From an uncultured Collinsella sp. (GTDB taxonomy: Bacteria; Actinomycetota; Coriobacteriia; Coriobacteriales; Coriobacteriaceae): 15,106 nucleotides of DNA. The DNA lies in NCBI GenBank assembly GCA_900548495.1, contig URKT01000050.1:1-15106 (forward strand), in the 5' to 3' direction. This document shows positions 1 to 6,984 of the stretch, piece after piece; position 1 is the first letter of the stretch; each line of letters begins with the position of its first letter. Under the pieces are notes generated by a model, which searched no databases, was not told the origin of the DNA, and was given only the letters and a program-made list of their open reading frames with translations. Both the position numbers and the translations under genes were made by a program.

Positions 1-5
1 CGCAT

Positions 6-39
6 GTCTCGTGGGCTCGGAGATGTGTATAAGAGACAG
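6..39 (+). other. Sequencing adapter (Nextera transposase read 2), not genomic
   Basis: These 34 bases match the Illumina Nextera read-2 transposase adapter, ending in the 19-bp Tn5 mosaic end (AGATGTGTATAAGAGACAG at 21-39). In frame with the next gene they encode the familiar contamination peptide MSRGLGDVYKRQ. This is an untrimmed library artefact at a contig end. The first five bases are also of doubtful origin. Any start codon placed here for the following gene is false. Confidence 0.97.
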
Positions 40-669
40 GACCCAAACATTATCGCGGGCGCTGGCCTCCATCCCTGGTGGCTCGCCGACGGCCGTTGCG
101 GTCCTGCCGAAGTCAATCTGCTTTGCGAAGTTGCTGACCAAGAGCGCTATATCGGCGAGGTAGGACTCGACTTTTCCGCGCGCTTTGCCGGAAGCGAACC
201 GCTACAAATACAGGCATTTGACCGGCTCTGCGATACACTCGTGCAGCATCCTCTTACCGGACGCGTGATATCAATTCACGCCGTTCGTTCGGCAGGAACC
301 GTACTGGATATCCTCGAATCGCATGGACTACTCATCCCAAACCCCAGCTCCCCCGTTATCATCTTCCACTGGTTTAGCGGCACCTCGGACGAGCTTGTCC
401 GCGCGCGCGATGCAGGCTGCTATTTTTCCGTCAACGAACGCATGCTCGCGTCTAAACGAGGACGCGAATACGCACGACAGATTCCACTCGATCGTTTACT
501 GCTCGAGACCGATGCGCCAGCCGAGCCAAACACAGAAACAAGCGCACAGTCGCTCATCAGATCGCTCACAAGGACCTCGATGCGCATTGCCTCACTCAAA
601 AACTGTGACGCAAAGCGCATCGAGTCGGTAGTTTTAGCAAATGCGCACGCTGTTTTTAGCCTTCGCTAA
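40..669 (+). CDS. tatD: TatD-family metal-dependent hydrolase, 5'-truncated
   Basis: About 209 residues remain of a TatD-type DNase/hydrolase, a TIM-barrel metal-dependent phosphoesterase family usually near 255-270 aa, so roughly the first 50 residues with the N-terminal metal-binding HxH are missing. Visible family motifs in order are GLHPWW, IGEVGLDF (metal-ligand Glu in the second strand), SIHAVRSAG (catalytic-site His), IFHWFSGT (second His) and LLLETDAP (metal-binding Asp). The gene ends with TAA at 667-669. The truncation is caused by the contig end and adapter, not by a biological break. TatD proteins have been linked to DNA repair and apoptotic-type DNA degradation; the substrate here cannot be told from sequence. 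It is convergent with the fructosamine operon. Assignment to the TatD superfamily is firm; the orthologue within it (TatD, YcfH, YjjV) is not. Confidence 0.88.
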   Translation, partial: DPNIIAGAGLHPWWLADGRCGPAEVNLLCEVADQERYIGEVGLDFSARFAGSEPLQIQAFDRLCDTLVQHPLTGRVISIHAVRSAGTVLDILESHGLLIPNPSSPVIIFHWFSGTSDELVRARDAGCYFSVNERMLASKRGREYARQIPLDRLLLETDAPAEPNTETSAQSLIRSLTRTSMRIASLKNCDAKRIESVVLANAHAVFSLR

Positions 670-674
670 CCCCT

Positions 675-904
675 GTGGTCAAAAAACGTCAAATATGAGT
701 ACTGCTAGCGAAATGGATACATTACTCTGAGCTTTCCGACCACCAGAATAATCTACGATTGTCCATTAACTAACACTTTTACAGTCACCCATCCTGCATT
801 TTCGCAATCTTAGACCCCTCCAAACGCTCAAATCACGTCTGAAGGGGTCGATTTTGCTGCGACTAAATTAGTCACAGTACTCATATTTGGCTTTTTTTGA
901 CCAC
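675..904. repeat. 230-bp element with 30-bp terminal inverted repeats
   Basis: Bases 675-704 and 875-904 are inverted copies of each other with 28 of 30 positions matching; both carry GTGGTCAAAAAA and CAAATATGAGTACTG blocks. The 170-bp core is AT-rich and has no credible ORF. It holds an inner hairpin (813-819 with 843-849), a 13-bp palindrome GACTAAATTAGTC (861-873) and another GACCACC at 738-744. I see no clear target-site duplication. The layout fits a MITE-like non-autonomous element or a genus-specific intergenic repeat placed between two convergent genes. It could also act as a long hairpin that ends transcription from both sides. Confidence 0.7.
813..856 (+). terminator. Possible intrinsic terminator of the tatD-like gene
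   Basis: GACCCCT (813-819) pairs with AGGGGTC (843-849), with ACG/CGT able to extend the stem inside. A short T-run (ATTTTG) follows on the plus strand. It lies 144 bases past the tatD stop, inside the inverted-repeat element. The loop is long, so confidence is low. Confidence 0.4.
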
Positions 905-948
905 CGAGTCACGGGAAGGCACCAATACAGCTCCCCGGGACAGCTCGG

Positions 949-1812
949 CTATTCGACGATTGGTGCTCCGTGGCCCCAAGAACCTTCCATGCCGCACACG
1001 GTCGAGGCAAACCCGGCAGCAAAGTCGAGCGCGCGCTCGATGGCCTCGGCGCCATCCTCACCACGCTTGGCGGAATCGAGATAGCACATCAAAAACGAGG
1101 TGAGGAACGAGTCGCCCGCCCCCATGGTGTCCTTCATGTCCGTTACCGGTTTAGCCAGCTGGCGGTAATAACGCTCGCCGTCGTAAGCAATGCAGCCCTC
1201 GGCGCCCGCCGTAGCCGACACAAAACGCGGACCCAGGCCCTTCACCCATGCCAGACGTTCGCGAATCTCGTCCTCACTCGCGGCATCCGCCGCACTAAAA
1301 AAAGCGAAATCGACGTAGGGCGCAATCTGCTCGTAGTACTCGTCGGTGGAGTCGTCCGAAAAGTCAAAAGAGACCGTGACGCCCGCAGCCTTCAACTTGG
1401 GCAGCTCGCGCTCGGTGAAGCAATAGTTGCCCGAATGAACCACATCGAACTGCTTCATGTACGCAAGGTCAAAGCGATCGAGGACATAGCGCGCATCGCC
1501 ACGGATACCGCCCTCGTTGGAGCCAAGGAAGACACGGTCACCGTCAACGACGGTCACGCGAGCCGCTCCGTTCTCGCCAATCATCTGCTCGCACTTGTCA
1601 AGCTCGATACCCTCATCCTCGAGGCTTGCAATGACATGCTCGGCAGCGGCATCATTGCCAAAAATGCCCATGTATGCGGAGCGTGCGGCACCGCATTTCT
1701 TGGCATAAACGGCGAAGTTCACCGCATTGCCGCCGGGATACATGGTGTGGATATGCTCGTAGCGATCGACGACGTTGTCGCCAAATCCGAGCGCGTTAAC
1801 GTTAAATGCCAT
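949..1812 (-). CDS. frlD: PfkB-family fructoselysine 6-kinase-like (FrlD-like)
   Basis: This 287-aa ribokinase/PfkB-family kinase is predicted to phosphorylate a fructosamine such as fructoselysine on the sugar C6, using ATP in the cytoplasm. GGNAVNFAVY near residues 27-36 is the substrate-side motif, and DTMGAGDSF at 228-236 holds the catalytic base Asp234 and the anion hole. The N-terminal block, the SFDFSDD segment near 148-154 and the overall order resemble E. coli FrlD (261 aa) as I know it. The start ATG at 1812 has AAGGAG 8 bases upstream. It is the last gene of the operon, 14 bases after the SIS-domain deglycase gene, and kinase plus deglycase next to each other is the hallmark of Amadori-compound use. 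The exact amine (lysine, asparagine or another) cannot be told. A generic PfkB carbohydrate kinase is the fallback name. Confidence 0.85.
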   Translation of the reverse strand: MAFNVNALGFGDNVVDRYEHIHTMYPGGNAVNFAVYAKKCGAARSAYMGIFGNDAAAEHVIASLEDEGIELDKCEQMIGENGAARVTVVDGDRVFLGSNEGGIRGDARYVLDRFDLAYMKQFDVVHSGNYCFTERELPKLKAAGVTVSFDFSDDSTDEYYEQIAPYVDFAFFSAADAASEDEIRERLAWVKGLGPRFVSATAGAEGCIAYDGERYYRQLAKPVTDMKDTMGAGDSFLTSFLMCYLDSAKRGEDGAEAIERALDFAAGFASTVCGMEGSWGHGAPIVE

Positions 1813-1826
1813 GGCCTTTGCTCCTT

Positions 1827-2795
1827 CTAGTACTCGACAACACCCATATAGCGACGGAAATCGGGATCGTGATCAAACACCTTGCCGCGTGCGGCACGCA
1901 GCTCGCAGTTCATGGCGTAGAACAGCACCGGGTCCAGATAGGCACGGACGCTCGCCGGCACGGCTTCCATACCGTACTCCTTGGCATCGAGCACCATCAG
2001 CGTATCGGTATGCGTCTTAAGGAACGCCAGGGCGCGCTCGTCCATAGCACGGCACTCGCTGGAGCCCATCTGCAGGAAGTAAAAAACGCCATCCTGAGTA
2101 GCCTCGAAGGGGCCATGGAAGTACTCGGCAGAGTGGATGTAGCTGCAGTGCTGCCACTGCATCTCCATAAGAGAGCAGATAGCGAAACCGTAGGTCTGGC
2201 TAAAGTTGGGACCGCTGCCCAGAATATAGAAGAACTCGTGCTCCTGGCAAAGCTTGGCAAAGCGATCGCCCAGCTCGGCATTTACCTTCTCGCGTGCCGG
2301 GGGAAGAATCTTATCCATCTCGGCGATACCGGCATACATATCGGCAAGATCAGCGTAACCCTCCTGCTGATCGAGCAGCTCTGCCGCAAGCGACAGCGAA
2401 ATGCCAGCGGGGACCTCGGCCTGCGGCACGCCCTCGCCCCACGGGTAGACCCACGTGGTCCATTTACCGGTGTCGATCTTAGATCCAGCGTTGTCGGTCT
2501 GGGCGATCACCGTAGCGCCGGCAGCAAGGGCAATCTCGCAGCCCTCGACGACCTCAGGGGTGTTGCCACTGTGGCTACAAGCGATGACCAGGGACTTCTC
2601 GCCCAGACGACGCGGACGCATGATATCGAACTCGCGAGCCGTATAGATATACGAAGTGAAGGTGGTTGCCTCGCGCTGCAGAAGCTCATGGGCCGGGATC
2701 AAATCGATCATGGAGCCACCGCAAGCAATCCAGTAGACGCTGTCGAACTTGCCCTTCTCGGCAATTGCCTCTTTGATCAGATCGTGTGCGTTCAT
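1827..2795 (-). CDS. frlB: SIS-domain fructosamine-6-phosphate deglycase (FrlB-like)
   Basis: This 322-aa protein has two sugar-isomerase (SIS) domains, like FrlB (340 aa) and the GlmS isomerase half. It is predicted to cleave fructoselysine 6-phosphate, or a related 6-phosphofructosamine, to glucose 6-phosphate plus the amine. The first SIS domain has ACGGS (24-28) and CSHSGNTPEV (73-82), the phosphosugar-binding loops. The second has GSGPNFSQTYG (193-203). SAEYFHGP (222-229) holds Glu224 and His227 at the place of the FrlB GEFRHGP active-site segment. The C-terminus RRYMGVVEY closely resembles that of FrlB. I chose ATG 2795 because AAAGGA sits just upstream; the longer in-frame start at 2864 would lie inside the preceding gene's end and lacks a ribosome site. 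A 61-base gap separates it from the epimerase gene. Confidence 0.88.
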   Translation of the reverse strand: MNAHDLIKEAIAEKGKFDSVYWIACGGSMIDLIPAHELLQREATTFTSYIYTAREFDIMRPRRLGEKSLVIACSHSGNTPEVVEGCEIALAAGATVIAQTDNAGSKIDTGKWTTWVYPWGEGVPQAEVPAGISLSLAAELLDQQEGYADLADMYAGIAEMDKILPPAREKVNAELGDRFAKLCQEHEFFYILGSGPNFSQTYGFAICSLMEMQWQHCSYIHSAEYFHGPFEATQDGVFYFLQMGSSECRAMDERALAFLKTHTDTLMVLDAKEYGMEAVPASVRAYLDPVLFYAMNCELRAARGKVFDHDPDFRRYMGVVEY

Positions 2796-2856
2796 ATCCA
2801 GTTCCTTTCTTGTTTGGCCGCAATCAATGACGTTGGCTGCGTGGCCGATAGTTGTT

Positions 2857-3708
2857 TTAGTCAATCAGATATTTCTCGAATGCGGCCATGTTCTTGGCAT
2901 CTGCCGCCGCCGGGTCATCGTAGTAACGACCGTCCGTGATTTCCTGGCCCAGCATGCCGTCGAAACCATGGGCGTTGAGCGTGGCGACGAAGGCGTCCAT
3001 ATCGTGCTTGCCATCGCCCCACACCAGATGGCCATACGGGTCACCGTCGATAAAGTGCATCTCGTGAATTGCCCCATCACCAAAGGCGGCAAACCAGTCC
3101 TCGAGCGTCTCGCCTGCAACGCCCATCGCGGTTGTATCAACCATGGGCTGCAAGTACGGGCTCGCGACCTCGTCAATCATGCGCTTCGCATCGGAAACCG
3201 TCGTCACAAGGTTGCTCTCCTCGGGACGCAGGCTTTCCATCGTAAGCACCAAACCGTGCTCGCCGGCATACTCCGCCAGAATGGACAAGTGCTCGCGGCT
3301 GCGCTTCCAAGCTTCCTCGCGGTCCTCGTCCCAGTCGCCCCAGCCCGAGTTGACGGACATACGGTCGCACCCAAGTACCTCGGCAAGCTCAATGCCGTGC
3401 TTAAAGTACGCCAGGCTGCGCTGCTCATGCAGCGGTTTGCGTGCGCAATACTGCCAAGGATAGACAACATTCTCGGGGCACAGAGTACGATACCTAAGCC
3501 CACGGTCTGCAGCCTTTTTCGCCAGGACCTCAGCCTCAAAGTAGCCCGTGTGGTCGAGCGTCACATGCGGCTCCGCACACCACAGCTCAATGGACTCAAA
3601 GCCCAAGCGCTGCTGCACATCAAGGAAGTAATCGAGCGACCACATGATGTAGTGGATATTCATGCCCGCAATCTGCTCGCGGCGCAGCGTCGGTTTGGAT
3701 TCAGGCAT
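2857..3708 (-). CDS. frlC: TIM-barrel sugar isomerase/epimerase (FrlC-like)
   Basis: The 283-aa product belongs to the xylose-isomerase-like/AP-endonuclease-2 TIM-barrel family. In the E. coli frl operon the corresponding protein, FrlC (276 aa), interconverts psicoselysine and fructoselysine at C3. Expected metal ligands are visible as Glu158 (TMESL), Asp191 (MVDTT), His218 (EMHFIDGD) and Glu256 (GQEITD), a complete Glu-Asp-His-Glu set. The N-terminal GFESIELWCAEPH and the RPEESNLVTT segment (161-170) match the FrlC pattern of PYESNVV. The start ATG at 3708 is 1 base after the stop of the amidohydrolase gene, and its AGGAGG lies inside that gene's end, which points to translational coupling. 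A related ketose 3-epimerase acting on another substrate is possible. Confidence 0.78.
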   Translation of the reverse strand: MPESKPTLRREQIAGMNIHYIMWSLDYFLDVQQRLGFESIELWCAEPHVTLDHTGYFEAEVLAKKAADRGLRYRTLCPENVVYPWQYCARKPLHEQRSLAYFKHGIELAEVLGCDRMSVNSGWGDWDEDREEAWKRSREHLSILAEYAGEHGLVLTMESLRPEESNLVTTVSDAKRMIDEVASPYLQPMVDTTAMGVAGETLEDWFAAFGDGAIHEMHFIDGDPYGHLVWGDGKHDMDAFVATLNAHGFDGMLGQEITDGRYYDDPAAADAKNMAAFEKYLID

Positions 3709-3709
3709 C

Positions 3710-5293
3710 TTATGCCTCCTTATTTCGATCGAACACGATTTGTCCGTCCGACATCGTCATGTCAACCGCAAGATCGCGTGCGTCGCGATAATCGAGGTCG
3801 AACACATCCCGATCGAGCACGCAGATATCGGCAAGCTTGCCAACCTCAAGCGTACCCAGCTCGTCTTCGCGCATCAGGTCGTACGCGCCCCCGGCAGTCC
3901 AAGCGCACAAGAGCTCGACAAGCGTCAGCGTGTTGACCTCATTCACGGGCAGTCCGTCGTCGAAGTATCCGCCGCACGCACTGTAGATTGACTCGCCCAA
4001 GCTCGGAATCAACAGCGGCAAATCCGTGCCACAGCACACTGTGCATCCGGAATCTTCCATGCCGCGGCGATTCCAGCTGTGTAAAAGTCGCGTCTCGCCA
4101 ATTTGTCGACGCATCATCGACAGGCAATCCTCGCGCCGGTCCAGCGTCAGAATCTGCGGATAGACCTCGCAAATTCCACCTAACTTGCCAAACTCGACAA
4201 GATCGGTCGGGTCAGAGTTCTCGAGATCGGTAATCGCATGGCGGCGAAGCATCCGTCCATGCTCGTCTCGAGGCAGCGAGGCATAGAGCGCCACGGTGCG
4301 ACGAACGGCGCCATCGCCCTGGCAATGCAAGGAATATCGGAAGCCGTCAGCATCAATTGCACGCAGCTCGCTCTCAATCAGATCCCACTCTGGCTCCTCG
4401 ACGACCGTCTTGCCGGCAGCGCCCGCATCGGCCGAGTCCTCATAGGGGTCTATCATCTCGGCAAGCCCCGCCCATACGCCGCGATCGGTCATACGGTTGA
4501 AGCCAGAAAAACGAACGAACGGTCCCCGGAAGCGCTCTCGCGCCTCGCGGGCATATGCCAGATTTGCACCGGCGCCCACCGGCTGCGACATCATAGAGAC
4601 GCGAACCGTCAGCTCACCAGATTCCTCACGGCGAGCCATTTCGTCGGCAAAGCCATAGTAGTCATCAAACGCCATTTCCTTGATGGCGGTAACGCCACGC
4701 TCGTTAAGCATGCTCATGTAGTCCGAATACCCGGCACGCACCTCGGTCAGCGCAAGGAAATCACTCATCATGCGCCAGATCTTCTCGGCATAGCACGCCT
4801 GAGGTGTAAAGCCGTATCGCGCACTGGCGGCAGCATTGAGAACGCAGGTCTCCGCACCCGGTGTAAAGCAGACGACAGGGATATCGCCAAAACAATCGTC
4901 AAACACAGCTGCCGTATTTGCGTTCTCGGCATCCGATGCCAACGTTTCGGGTAGGTTGTGGCCAAAAGCCGCCGCGCAATCCGGATGATCTTCTTTCCAT
5001 GCACGCAAGAGCGACACGGCCTCTTTGGCATCATCGGTGCCGGACAGATCAGACCCCAACGTCCGCAGCGCCCAGCCTGTATAGAAGGTATGCACATCGA
5101 TCAGGCCAGGCATGACGGTGCGGTCGCCCAGGTCAACTACCTCGTCCGCTTGGGTCAAATACGAAGCTACCTCACACTTGGTGCCAACAGCCTCAATTCG
5201 ATTGCCACGGACCGCTACGAAACCTTCAAACGGCAGGTCCCCCGTACCGGTAAAGACGCTCTTAGACGTTAGGACCGTCAAACGATCAGACAT
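3710..5293 (-). CDS. YtcJ-like amidohydrolase (Amidohydro_3 type) with altered HxH motif
   Basis: This 527-aa member of the metal-dependent amidohydrolase superfamily resembles YtcJ. It opens with the small beta-sandwich part, then VMPGLIDVHTF, where the metal-binding HxH is His68-Thr69-Phe70, so the second His is missing. Later expected residues remain: HCQGDGA (His323), RRHAITD (His352), GTDLPLLIPS (Asp424) and the family C-terminal signature GTLEVGKLADICVLDRD. The start ATG at 5293 has AGGTGG 5 bases before it; a GTG at 5302 is also open but worse placed. It follows the carrier gene by 9 bases and precedes the epimerase by 1. By context it may strip an acyl or peptide group from a conjugated fructosamine before the kinase and deglycase act, but its true substrate is unknown. 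E. coli frl has no such gene. Confidence 0.82.
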   Translation of the reverse strand: MSDRLTVLTSKSVFTGTGDLPFEGFVAVRGNRIEAVGTKCEVASYLTQADEVVDLGDRTVMPGLIDVHTFYTGWALRTLGSDLSGTDDAKEAVSLLRAWKEDHPDCAAAFGHNLPETLASDAENANTAAVFDDCFGDIPVVCFTPGAETCVLNAAASARYGFTPQACYAEKIWRMMSDFLALTEVRAGYSDYMSMLNERGVTAIKEMAFDDYYGFADEMARREESGELTVRVSMMSQPVGAGANLAYAREARERFRGPFVRFSGFNRMTDRGVWAGLAEMIDPYEDSADAGAAGKTVVEEPEWDLIESELRAIDADGFRYSLHCQGDGAVRRTVALYASLPRDEHGRMLRRHAITDLENSDPTDLVEFGKLGGICEVYPQILTLDRREDCLSMMRRQIGETRLLHSWNRRGMEDSGCTVCCGTDLPLLIPSLGESIYSACGGYFDDGLPVNEVNTLTLVELLCAWTAGGAYDLMREDELGTLEVGKLADICVLDRDVFDLDYRDARDLAVDMTMSDGQIVFDRNKEA

Positions 5294-5302
5294 CACAACC
5301 AC

Positions 5303-6766
5303 CTACACCGGAAGCATGCCGGAAATGGCAGTAATGACCAAGCCAAAGACGACCATGAAGATGAAGAATTTCCAAATGGTCTTCCACCATTGGCCAAACG
5401 AAATCTTAGCCACGGCAAGGCCGGCGACCGTCATACCCGCCACGGGGCTGATGGTGTTGATGGTCTGGTTGGCAAACTGGAGCGCGGTGACGGCCGCCTC
5501 GGGATTGAGGCCCATGAGCTCGGTCAGGGGGCCCATAACGGGCATGGTGAGCGCCGCCAGGCCAGAACTCGAGGGAACCAGCAAAGAGAGCAGGCCAAGG
5601 ACGACATACATAAACGTGGTGTAGACGGCGGCGGGTGCACCGGCGAGCGCAGTAGCGAGCGCCTGGAGGATGGTGTCGATGATCATGCCGCCCTCGGCGA
5701 TGACCAGAATACCGCGAGCGATACCGATAACGACGGCAGCGTACGCAAAGTCGGCGAGACCCTTAACGAACTCCTCTGCGATCGTCTGCTGGTCAAGGCC
5801 GCCCAGGATACCGGCAAGCAAGCCCATGCCAAGGAACACGGCGGAAATCTGATTCATGTACCAGCCCTGGGTAACAAGACCCCAGACGATAATGCCCATA
5901 CCGCAAGCAAAATCGATAAGCACGAGCTTCTGACGGATAGTGAACTCTTCCTCGATGGAGGCATCGGTCACGGAAAACTCAACACGTTTGAGCTTATCGT
6001 CCTCGTACACAATGGACGACTCGGGGTTTTTCTTGACGCGCATGGCGTAGCGCATGGCCCATGCGATACCGACGGCAGTGAAGATGACCCAAGAAACGGC
6101 GCGCAGCCACAGTTGCGGATTACCTTCGATGCCAATGATGCCTTGGGCGATCAAAACATTAAACGGGTCGATGGTCGAAGCACAATATCCCAGGTTAGGA
6201 CCAAGGAAGCAGATGATGAATGCCGTCATCGAGTCATAGCCGATACCCATCATGATGGGAATGAAGATGGCATAGAACGGCAGGGCTTCCTCAGACATGC
6301 CAAACGTAGTGCCGCAAATGGACAGCAATGTCATCGTGATGGGAATGATGAGGATGTCCTTGTTCTTGAGCTTTTTAATCACACGGCTCATGCCGGCATT
6401 CAAAGCGTTGGTCTTGGTGATGATCGCGAACGATCCGCCAATCAATAAGACGAACGCAACGACGTCGGCAGCCTCCTGGATGCCCTTAGTGGGCGCTTGC
6501 AGGACCGCGAAGATATCCTGGCCCAGATTGATGGTCTCGCCGGTCTCGGAATCGGTGTAGTTCTTATCGACCTGTTCATAGGTTCCAGCAACGGCGACCT
6601 CACGCTCGCCCGCCGCTGTCGAAATCGTCTTGCGCTGATACTGACCAGAGGGAACGATCCAAGTCAAGACCGCAAAGACAACGATCAGCAAGAACATAAT
6701 CGTATAGACATGCGGTAATTTGAACTTAAAACGTCTGTTTGTCTTCTTCGCCTTCGTATCTGACAT
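5303..6766 (-). CDS. YfcC-family membrane carrier, first gene of the fructosamine operon
   Basis: This 487-aa integral membrane protein resembles the YfcC/C4-dicarboxylate anaerobic carrier (DcuC-like) family, whose members include putative basic amino-acid antiporters. A basic cytoplasmic N-terminus (KAKKTNRRFKFKLPH) precedes the first hydrophobic segment (about 20-38), then the characteristic IVPSGQY (37-43) and about a dozen hydrophobic stretches. VPSSSGLAALTMPVMGP in the second half and the closing hydrophobic helix fit the family. The start ATG at 6766 has GGAGG 6 bases upstream. An open frame continues upstream but has no ribosome site and would cross the palindrome. In this operon it is the likely importer of the fructosamine or a conjugate of it, where E. 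coli uses the unrelated FrlA. Energy coupling is probably by ion or exchange. Confidence 0.85.
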   Translation of the reverse strand: MSDTKAKKTNRRFKFKLPHVYTIMFLLIVVFAVLTWIVPSGQYQRKTISTAAGEREVAVAGTYEQVDKNYTDSETGETINLGQDIFAVLQAPTKGIQEAADVVAFVLLIGGSFAIITKTNALNAGMSRVIKKLKNKDILIIPITMTLLSICGTTFGMSEEALPFYAIFIPIMMGIGYDSMTAFIICFLGPNLGYCASTIDPFNVLIAQGIIGIEGNPQLWLRAVSWVIFTAVGIAWAMRYAMRVKKNPESSIVYEDDKLKRVEFSVTDASIEEEFTIRQKLVLIDFACGMGIIVWGLVTQGWYMNQISAVFLGMGLLAGILGGLDQQTIAEEFVKGLADFAYAAVVIGIARGILVIAEGGMIIDTILQALATALAGAPAAVYTTFMYVVLGLLSLLVPSSSGLAALTMPVMGPLTELMGLNPEAAVTALQFANQTINTISPVAGMTVAGLAVAKISFGQWWKTIWKFFIFMVVFGLVITAISGMLPV

Positions 6767-6808
6767 AGATACCTCCAAAGAACTCGAGACTGCATCGCAT
6801 CTCGCTTC

Positions 6809-6831
6809 AACGTTTGCACAATGCAAACGTT
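6809..6831. promoter_or_regulatory. Perfect 23-bp palindrome, probable operator of the fructosamine operon
   Basis: AACGTTTGCA (6809-6818) and TGCAAACGTT (6822-6831) are exact inverted copies around CAA. It lies in the leader of the carrier gene, just downstream of a predicted -10, where a bound repressor would block transcription. The neighbouring GntR/UTRA regulator is the obvious ligand-responsive candidate to bind it, which is an inference. A partial half-site CGTTTGC also occurs at 6916-6922. Confidence 0.75.
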
Positions 6832-6845
6832 CTATGACGTCCCAT

Positions 6846-6874
6846 AGATTACCAGCAGCTTTTATAGCCATCAA
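6846..6874 (-). promoter_or_regulatory. Candidate promoter of the fructosamine operon
   Basis: On the minus strand TTGATG (6874-6869) and TAATCT (6851-6846) are 17 bases apart. Transcription would begin near 6839, so the 23-bp palindrome covers about +8 to +30. The -10 is a weak match. An overlapping TATAAA at 6866-6861 is an alternative -10 with a poor -35. Confidence 0.45.
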
Positions 6875-6934
6875 GATAATTTCAAACTGATTGCCGCAAC
6901 GCGGTTGAACGGTTGCGTTTGCGCCGTGAACGGT

Positions 6935-6974
6935 ATGGAAACGCCCGGTGAGATGATCCACCGGGCGCTTCCAT
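6935..6974. terminator. Strong 40-bp hairpin after the GntR gene
   Basis: CGCCCGGTG (6942-6950) pairs exactly with CACCGGGCG (6959-6967). ATGGAA/TTCCAT extends the stem to about 16 bp with one mismatch. It begins 11 bases past the regulator's stop codon on the minus strand, where a terminator is expected. Only TTT follows it there, so termination may be weak or the hairpin may mainly protect the regulator's mRNA end. Confidence 0.6.
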
Positions 6975-6984
6975 TCGCAATGTC

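Noticed and set aside
970..1830. Long plus-strand open frame opposite the FrlD-like kinase
   Set aside because: It is the antisense shadow of a clear PfkB kinase in high-GC sequence and has no family motifs. The same holds for the plus-strand frames at 1806-2939, 2749-3936, 4238-4954, 5390-6448 and 7816-8952.
6767..6961. N-terminal extension of the YfcC-type carrier
   Set aside because: The open frame runs through the promoter and palindrome, has no ribosome site and does not look like a membrane carrier start.
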